Assembly: GCA_023404705.1 (NCBI GenBank)
Contig: JAEYAU010000078.1
Coordinates: forward strand, 1-62,722
Direction of reading: 5' to 3'
Length of the DNA: 62,722 nt
Origin: Pseudomonadota bacterium
Lineage (GTDB): Bacteria > Pseudomonadota > Alphaproteobacteria > Rhizobiales > Xanthobacteraceae
A model generated the notes under the pieces. That model was not told where the DNA came from, searched no databases, and was given only the letters and a program-made list of their open reading frames with translations. Below are positions 55,272 to 62,722 of this stretch, one piece after another. The stretch's first letter is position 1; every line of letters begins with the position of its first letter. The position numbers and the translations under genes were made by a program.

Positions 55272-55790
55272 AGTGTGCCCCTTGATAACCCTCGGACGCA
55301 GATCCCCGCGTCCCGCCGAGGCGACCCACCCGCTTGTCGCCGTTCGCACAAAATACCGCACGCGCTAGGCTTTACCGGCAAGCTCAAAGCATCAGCAGTT
55401 GCTGACTTTTTAGGCGTTTGAGGCTTGCGGGATTCGGAAAGTAAAGGGATGTGACAATTCCGTCACATCCGAATGGCTCTCGATCTACGACAGACCTCTG
55501 GCGCCGAACCGTCGGGACGTCTGCGAATCACTCGGTTCAGTCTTCGACCGATGAAGCGCTCGCAAGGCGGGTGAGCACGAGCCACGCACTCGGACAACGG
55601 CCGTGGTTGTGGCCACGGACCCGCGCCGCCATGCCGTGCGTCATTACAAAGACGCAAAGGCTTGGTGTGATCCTGCGGTCGGCATCCCCGACCTCTTCAA
55701 ACACGCTCCACAGCCTTCGACCTCGGCGCTGCTTCTCTTCGACGCGCGCCACCGATGCTGCGCGCCGGTGGCCCAACCCAAGAGGACGCC
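55272..55790. other. 519-bp divergent intergenic region with an inverted repeat
   Basis: It holds the promoters of the porin (minus) and the first RTX gene (plus). GGATGTGAC (55447-55455) / GTCACATCC (55462-55470) is a perfect inverted repeat with a 6-base centre. No gene is recognised in the region. Confidence 0.5.
55447..55470. promoter_or_regulatory. CRP-like inverted repeat
   Basis: Perfect 9-bp arms. The core TGTGA-N8-TCACA resembles a CRP half-site pair (usually N6). It lies 176 bp before the porin start and 320 bp before RTX-1, so it could regulate either. The regulator is unknown. Confidence 0.45.
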
Positions 55791-57161
55791 ATGGCGACCT
55801 GGATCACTCTGACCCTCAGCGATCCCACTGCGACGACGGGCATCGTTTTCGCCGACCTGGCGACGGCGGTGCCGCTCCCCTCCAGCGCCTCCTGGATCGG
55901 TTATGGGAACGAACAGACGAACCTTGAGCCGCCCTCGACCACGCTGGTGACCTTGCAGGGCCACCAATTCCTCGTGGGTAACGCCGCCGGAACCACGAGC
56001 CTGCTGGGAAATATCGAGGTGGCTCAAGTCCCGCTGGTGACGAGCTACACGCCGCAAGACGGCTACACGTTTTCCTATCAGTATTTTTGGACACGCAACG
56101 ATCATTCGACGATCAGCTTCTTGACTTATGACGTCTACCTCGGCGCCGGATTCTTCCTCAATTTCCTCGACACCCCGCAGACCTATTCGCAAGTCGCCGA
56201 CGTCCCTTTGATCGACTTCATTGGCGACGGGACGGTGATCGTCGGCACGCATCTCGGCGACACGCTGTCGTTGACGGATCACGATGAGACTGTGCTCGCC
56301 GGCGTCGGCGACGATCTCATCTCTGCGGCGGGCGGAAACGATACCGTCCTGGGCGAGGATGGAAATGACGTGATGCGCGGCGGGCCCGGCAACGATCATC
56401 TGGACGGCGGCGCCGGGACCGACACGATCGACTACTCCGGAATCACCGGCGTGAACCTCAACCTTGCACAAGGCCGCGCCGTGATCGGCAGCGAGGTCGA
56501 CACACTGGTCGCGATCGAGAAGGTCATCGGCAGCAATTCCAACGACGTCCTGATCGGCGATACATCCGACAACAACCTGACCGGAGGCCTCGGCGACGAT
56601 CGGCTCGACGGCGGCGGTGGCAGCGACGTTCTGTCAGGCGGACAGGGCGGCGATCGCCTCGACGGCGGCGCCGGTAACGACGGGCTTGGCGGAGACAACG
56701 GCGATGATTGGCTGTTCGGCGGCGCCGGCGATGACACCCTGGAAGGCGGGGTCGGCGCGGACCGTCTCTATGGCGGTGACGGCAACGACCGCCTGATCGG
56801 CGGCCCCGCCGCGGACCGTCTCACCGGAGGCGCCGGCGCGGACAGCTTCGTGCTGCTCACGCCGTTCGATGGTCCGGATCAATTTCTCGATTTTACGTCC
56901 GGCGAGGACAAGTTCGAATTCAATGCCGACGGTTTCTCGTTGGGGATCAGCGGGGCGATCCTGACGCCGACTGCCGACCCACATGTGTGGGAATTCCTTT
57001 ACGTCAACGGCGCCGACATTCTCGTGTATGCGACCTTGTCTTACGACGCCGTCTCCGGCTGGCTGCGCTGGGACTGGACGCAAGCCGATCCGAGCGACGC
57101 GGTTCACCTGGCGACGCTCCCGGGCGCCGACCTCACGATCAACGATTTCGTCGTGGCGTAG
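55791..57161 (+). CDS. RTX-like calcium-binding secreted protein 1
   Basis: This 456-residue protein has an unrecognised N-terminal beta-rich domain (about residues 1-170) and then RTX repeats (about 175-370) such as GGAGTDTIDYSG, GGLGDDRLDGG and GGAGDDTLEGG, which bind calcium. The C-terminal end (GADSFVLL...DQFLDFTSGEDKFEF) is like the type I secretion region of serralysins and related proteins. There is no signal peptide, consistent with type I export. No T1SS genes are near. The start ATG 55791 has AGAGGA upstream. It is paralogous to the next gene. Confidence 0.85.
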   Translation: MATWITLTLSDPTATTGIVFADLATAVPLPSSASWIGYGNEQTNLEPPSTTLVTLQGHQFLVGNAAGTTSLLGNIEVAQVPLVTSYTPQDGYTFSYQYFWTRNDHSTISFLTYDVYLGAGFFLNFLDTPQTYSQVADVPLIDFIGDGTVIVGTHLGDTLSLTDHDETVLAGVGDDLISAAGGNDTVLGEDGNDVMRGGPGNDHLDGGAGTDTIDYSGITGVNLNLAQGRAVIGSEVDTLVAIEKVIGSNSNDVLIGDTSDNNLTGGLGDDRLDGGGGSDVLSGGQGGDRLDGGAGNDGLGGDNGDDWLFGGAGDDTLEGGVGADRLYGGDGNDRLIGGPAADRLTGGAGADSFVLLTPFDGPDQFLDFTSGEDKFEFNADGFSLGISGAILTPTADPHVWEFLYVNGADILVYATLSYDAVSGWLRWDWTQADPSDAVHLATLPGADLTINDFVVA

Positions 57162-57221
57162 CGGCGAGTTGCGGCGCCGACTGTCCATCGCGCGTCTCAC
57201 CAGACGGACCGAGAGGACGAT

Positions 57222-58601
57222 ATGACTGCCAGCATTTTCTTCTTCCGCGACGTCTCCGATCCGGTCACCGGAGTTGACTTCGATGCGGTCAAATTCCTGG
57301 TGCCGCTCCCGTCGGATGTGACCCTGATCACCCACTACAACGAATACTTCACGTCGTTCGAGTTGCCGGCGATCAGACTCGTGACATTGGACGACCGGCT
57401 GTTCAGCGCTTTCGTCCCCGATGGACATTCCAATCTGATGGGTGACTTCGAGGTGAGAGTCATCCCGGTCGTCCTGGAGTACACACCCGAGCAGGGTTAC
57501 ACCTACCTGCTGCAATACGAATGGACCGCGAACGACAATTCGACATTCTCTTGGATCGCCTTCAACGGCGACGCACCGTTCCCGGACGTTGTAGTGACCT
57601 ACCTCGACCTTCCGACGTCCCAGGTCGTGGATCGAGCGGTGGTCGACTTCATCAGCGACGGCAGCCAGATCCATGGCACGCAGTCGGCCGACCGGTTGAT
57701 GACGACGGACCATGCCGAGATCGTCTATGGGGAAGGCGGCGATGATCGGATTTTCAGTCGTGGCGGCGACGACGCACTTCTGGGATGGGACGGCGACGAC
57801 TGGCTGGACGGCGGCCCCGGCAATGACTGGCTTACCGGCGGACCAGGGATCGATACAGCCGACTATTCCAGCGCTGCGGGCGGCGGTCTCAATCTGAATC
57901 TTGTGCGCCGCGTCGCGACGATGGGTGGCGAGATCGACAGGCTCTCCGAGATCGAGAATGTTGTCGGCACCGGCACCAACGATTTGATGATCGGCGATGC
58001 AGCCGACAACGCCCTCAGCGGCGGCGCGGGCGACGACCGGCTGGACGGCGGGCAAGGCGACGACACGCTCTCGGGCGGGCTCGGCGCGGACCGGCTCGAT
58101 GGCGGCGACGGCCATGACGTCGTCGCGGGCGACAGCGGCGACGACTGGCTGTTCGGAAGCGCAGGCGACGACGTCCTCCACGGCGGCGTCGGCATGGATC
58201 GTCTCTATGGCGGTGACGGCAATGACCGGCTGAGCGGCGGCGCCACATCGGACCGCCTTACGGGCGGCGCCGGCGCGGATACTTTCGTGCTCCTGTCGCC
58301 GTTCCATGGTCCGGACCAGTTGCTCGACTTCCGGTCCGGAGAGGACAAGATCGAGATCGACCTCGCGGGCTTCTCGCTGCAGATCGCGGGTGGGATCCTG
58401 ACCTCGACCGGCGATCCCCGGGTGTGGTTCCTCAGGTCTGATGACGTGTCCGACACGCGCGTGTGGGGGATGCTGGCCTATGACCCGGTCTCGGGCTGGC
58501 TGCACTGGGACTCGACGCCGTACAGCGATGCCGGAGATACCCTGCACATCGCGACCGTCGCGGGCGGCACGCTGACGCTCAACGACTTACTCGTGGCCTA
58601 G
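57222..58601 (+). CDS. RTX-like calcium-binding secreted protein 2
   Basis: This 459-residue paralog of the upstream gene is 60 bp away. The N-terminal domain shares the pattern VPLPS, LVTLDDRLF, PEQGYTYLLQYEWTANDNSTF and a later DLPTSQVVDRAVVDFI with the first protein (PLPSSASW, LVTLQGHQF, PQDGYTFSYQYFW). RTX repeats follow (about residues 175-370), then the same type of C-terminal end (GPDQLLDFRSGEDKIEIDL). Probably exported by a type I system and from a tandem duplication. Confidence 0.85.
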   Translation: MTASIFFFRDVSDPVTGVDFDAVKFLVPLPSDVTLITHYNEYFTSFELPAIRLVTLDDRLFSAFVPDGHSNLMGDFEVRVIPVVLEYTPEQGYTYLLQYEWTANDNSTFSWIAFNGDAPFPDVVVTYLDLPTSQVVDRAVVDFISDGSQIHGTQSADRLMTTDHAEIVYGEGGDDRIFSRGGDDALLGWDGDDWLDGGPGNDWLTGGPGIDTADYSSAAGGGLNLNLVRRVATMGGEIDRLSEIENVVGTGTNDLMIGDAADNALSGGAGDDRLDGGQGDDTLSGGLGADRLDGGDGHDVVAGDSGDDWLFGSAGDDVLHGGVGMDRLYGGDGNDRLSGGATSDRLTGGAGADTFVLLSPFHGPDQLLDFRSGEDKIEIDLAGFSLQIAGGILTSTGDPRVWFLRSDDVSDTRVWGMLAYDPVSGWLHWDSTPYSDAGDTLHIATVAGGTLTLNDLLVA

Positions 58602-58637
58602 CGACGGCGATGATCCAACGTTCGGGCTCGAAGCTGC

Positions 58638-60663
<2,026 letters not shown>

Positions 60664-60686
<23 letters not shown>

Positions 60687-61086
60687 CGCCGCTGTCCTCG
60701 TTCGCGGCGCTTATATCGGAGGCGGTGAAGGGGCGATACCCACCCATGGTCGAAGACAGCGCCGTGCTCGAAGTCATGTCTGACGTCGACGGAGTCGTCA
60801 TCGGTTCGGCAGCCGGCCGCTTGGGCGCGCTGCGCTTCTTGGCGGCCTTCTTCGGTGCGGCCTTTTTCGGAGCAGCTTTCTTCGCGGCTTTCGGTGCCGC
60901 TTTCCTGGCGGATTTCTTGGCCGCCTTCTTCGCCGTCTTCTTCGCGGCGGACTTCTTCGCGCCGCGCCCGGCCATCTTGCGGCCCTTCTTCGCGCCTGCG
61001 CTCTTCTTCTTCATCATCTGCGCCGACTTCTTCTTGGCGCTCTTCTTCGAAGATTTCTTGCCCTTCTTCTTCCTAGCGGTAGCCAT
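60664..61086 (-). CDS. Histone H1-like Lys/Ala-rich protein
   Basis: This 140-residue protein is mainly Lys, Ala and Pro: first half KKKGKKSSKKSAKKKSAQ, then AAPKKAAPKKAAKK repeats, and a non-basic tail (Thr/Ser/Asp). Bacterial H1-like proteins (Hc1, AlgP type) bind DNA non-specifically. It has a strong ribosome site (AGGAGGAGA) and overlaps the start of malate synthase, whose N-terminus is of similar composition, implying a duplication or fusion. Confidence 0.85.
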
Positions 61087-61179
61087 GTTCTCCTCCTGAC
61101 TATGGCTCGTGCGCTACGAGTACGACGACATCGGCACGCGCTCGGACATTGCCGGCCGCCAGCTTCACGCTCGTGCATT

Positions 61180-62520
61180 CTACGACGCGGTCGCAAAATG
61201 TCGCGCTCCAATTTCTCGCGACTCCATCTCCTTGAGCGCGCCTGGCGCAGGGCCACCGCTCGCCCAGTCGATGAGTTCAACAGTGTGGACGATCGGGATG
61301 CGAGTCGCACGCCCAATCTGCGCCATGCAGCCGACATTCCCGGTGGCGATCACCTGCGCATCGGTGCGCTCGATGTTGATGACCTTGCGCGCGAGCAGGC
61401 GATCGGCGAGTTCGGGCTGCATGATGTTGTAGGTGCCGGCCGATCCGCAGCACAGATGCGCTTCCGCGATCTCGCGCACCGCGAATCCGACCCTTGCCAG
61501 TAAGTCCTTGGGCTGGCGCGTGATTTTCTGCCCGTGCTGGAGCGAGCAGGCCGCGTGATAGGCGACCCGAAGGGCTGGCGCGCGGCCCTCGGTACGCAGG
61601 TCCAGCTGTGCGAGGAATTCGCTGACGTCGCGCGTGAGCGCCGAGACGCGCGCCGCCTTGTCCGCATAGGCGGGATCGGTGCGCAGCATGAAGCCGTAGT
61701 CCTTCACGGTCGTGCCGCAGCCCGAGGCCGTGATCAGGATGGCGTCGATGCCCTCGGTTTCGAGCTCGCGCGTCCAGACGTCGACATTGTGGCGGACCTG
61801 GCGAAGGGCCTGATGCTCGCGGCCGAGATGGTGCACGAGCGCGCCGCAACAGCCCTCCCCGGCCGCGACCACCTCGATGCCATGGCGGGTGAGCACACGG
61901 ATCGCCGCCGCATTGATGTTCGGCGTCAGCACCGGATTGGCGCAACCGTCGAGGATCGCGACCCGGCCGCGGCGGGGACCGGTGGCCGGAAAGACCCGGC
62001 GTCCCGTCGGCGCGGGCGCCGGCAGGCGGTCCGGCACGAGCCGCAGCATGGCGCCGAGGCGATCAAGCCCGAGCGCGGCCAGCAGCGGTGCGAGCGGCCG
62101 CGCCAGCCGGCCGGCGAGCAGCGAGAGGCGGAACACGCGCGGATGGGGCAGCACATGCGCCAGCACGGTGCGCAGCAGCCGTTCTCCCAAGGGCCGCCGA
62201 TAGGTGTCCTCGATATGGGCGCGGGCGTGGTCGACCAGGTGCATGTAGTGCACGCCGGAGGGGCACGTGGTCATGCAGGACAGGCAGGAGAGGCAGCGGT
62301 CGATGTGCTTGGCCACCTCGCGGGTCGCGGGGCGGTCGTTCTCCAGCATGTCCTTGATCAGGTAGATGCGGCCGCGCGGGCTGTCGAGCTCGTCGCCGAG
62401 CAGCACGTAAGTCGGGCAAGTGGCGGTGCAGAAGCCGCAATGCACGCAAGCGCGGAGGATCTTCTCGGATTCGGCGACGTCCGGATCGGCGAGCTGAGCG
62501 AGCGTGAAGTTGGTTTGCAT
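61180..62520 (-). CDS. glcF: Glycolate oxidase iron-sulfur subunit
   Basis: This 446-residue subunit transfers electrons from the glycolate dehydrogenase flavin. Two 4Fe-4S motifs: C25-C28-C31-C35 (CVHCGFCTATC) and C76-C79-C82-C86 (CLSCLSCMTTC). Two CCG domains follow (GEGCCGALVHHLG and HLCCGSAGTYNIM). Together with GlcE and GlcD it makes glyoxylate from glycolate, the substrate of the malate synthase encoded nearby. It starts 25 bp after glcE. Confidence 0.94.
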   Translation of the reverse strand: MQTNFTLAQLADPDVAESEKILRACVHCGFCTATCPTYVLLGDELDSPRGRIYLIKDMLENDRPATREVAKHIDRCLSCLSCMTTCPSGVHYMHLVDHARAHIEDTYRRPLGERLLRTVLAHVLPHPRVFRLSLLAGRLARPLAPLLAALGLDRLGAMLRLVPDRLPAPAPTGRRVFPATGPRRGRVAILDGCANPVLTPNINAAAIRVLTRHGIEVVAAGEGCCGALVHHLGREHQALRQVRHNVDVWTRELETEGIDAILITASGCGTTVKDYGFMLRTDPAYADKAARVSALTRDVSEFLAQLDLRTEGRAPALRVAYHAACSLQHGQKITRQPKDLLARVGFAVREIAEAHLCCGSAGTYNIMQPELADRLLARKVINIERTDAQVIATGNVGCMAQIGRATRIPIVHTVELIDWASGGPAPGALKEMESREIGARHFATAS

Positions 62521-62545
62521 TCCAGTATCCTATCAACGGCTTGCG

Positions 62546-62722
62546 TCAGATCCCGGCCCACATACGGCCGGGGCCGAGCACGCCCTGCGGGTCGAAGCTC
62601 TCCTTGACGCGGCGGGTGAGCGCGGCGACGCCCTCCTCCTGCGGCTCGAACACCGCAACAGCGGCGCGCACGGCGGCGGGCGCGCGGATCAGCGTCGCGT
62701 GGCCGCCCGCATAGGCGAGCGC
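62546..62722 (-). CDS. glcE: Glycolate oxidase FAD-binding subunit, C-terminal fragment (cut by window end)
   Basis: Only the last 58 residues are in the window. They read AYAGGHATLIRAP and, near the end, KESFDPQGVLGPGRMWAGI, the usual end of GlcE-type FAD-binding subunits (FDPxGxxNPGRM). The open frame runs to the edge. It is the gene upstream of glcF on the minus strand, as in glcDEF operons. Confidence 0.85.
   Translation of the reverse strand, partial: ALAYAGGHATLIRAPAAVRAAVAVFEPQEEGVAALTRRVKESFDPQGVLGPGRMWAGI

Overview
The window is high-GC DNA packed with genes on both strands. Its gene content points to an alphaproteobacterium of the order Hyphomicrobiales (Rhizobiales; Bradyrhizobium, Rhodopseudomonas or Xanthobacteraceae relatives). 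Signs of this are the hisS/hisZ/hisG set, CheZ, NrsF with its sigma factor, CIRCE-controlled groESL, Omp25-like and TorF-like porins, the many uptake-type substrate-binding proteins, and dispersed palindromic repeats. The species assignment is inference. No transposase, integrase, tRNA, rRNA or CRISPR array is visible.

Layout. 1-2636: the 3' part of a multidomain copper nitrite reductase, then a TumE-type toxin-antitoxin pair. 2768-5699: a three-gene MacAB/Lol-type ABC exporter. 5844-8430: a divergent GT39/GT2 glycosyltransferase pair. 8497-10668: a LysE exporter and an omega-aminotransferase. 11012-12811: a TPR regulator-like membrane protein. 12889-16586: an ECF41-type sigma factor with two matching promoters, two ABM monooxygenases and an MFS transporter. 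16785-20614: a chemoreceptor and a Leu/Ile/Val-type binding protein. 21019-29067: hisS, then a secreted orphan, a polar amino-acid ABC transporter and an FAD oxidoreductase, then hisZ and hisG. 29090-32258: a membrane protein, a TTT (Bug) binding protein and threonine synthase. 32280-34767: GtrA, a second GT2 and a ChbG/NaxD-type deacetylase. 34865-39854: a DUF2076 protein, an L,D-transpeptidase, CheZ, an MFS transporter, a GNAT enzyme and a lipoprotein. 40043-42259: an ECF sigma factor with NrsF, and an EamA exporter. 42347-44589: groESL with promoter, CIRCE and terminator. 44705-46750: a porin, a small secreted protein and MarC. 46832-51889: an amidase and TRAP transporter operon. 52489-55271: an SbmA/BacA-like ABC protein and a TorF porin. 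55791-58601: two tandem RTX-like proteins. 58638-62722: malate synthase A with a histone-H1-like tail, a free H1-like protein, glcF and the end of glcE.

Working together. The window's right end forms a glycolate to glyoxylate to malate route (GlcE/GlcF, then malate synthase). The two glycosyltransferase loci together contain every activity needed for a Francisella/Bordetella-like undecaprenyl-phosphate-aminosugar modification of lipid A. The ECF41 sigma gene and the adjacent ABM gene carry identical promoter motifs with identical spacing. The amidase probably acts on what the TRAP system imports. The most unusual items are the malate synthase fused to an H1-like tail, the tandem RTX paralogs with an unrecognised N-terminal domain, the paired ECF41 promoters, and a two-copy 130-bp palindromic element whose stems differ by compensatory changes.
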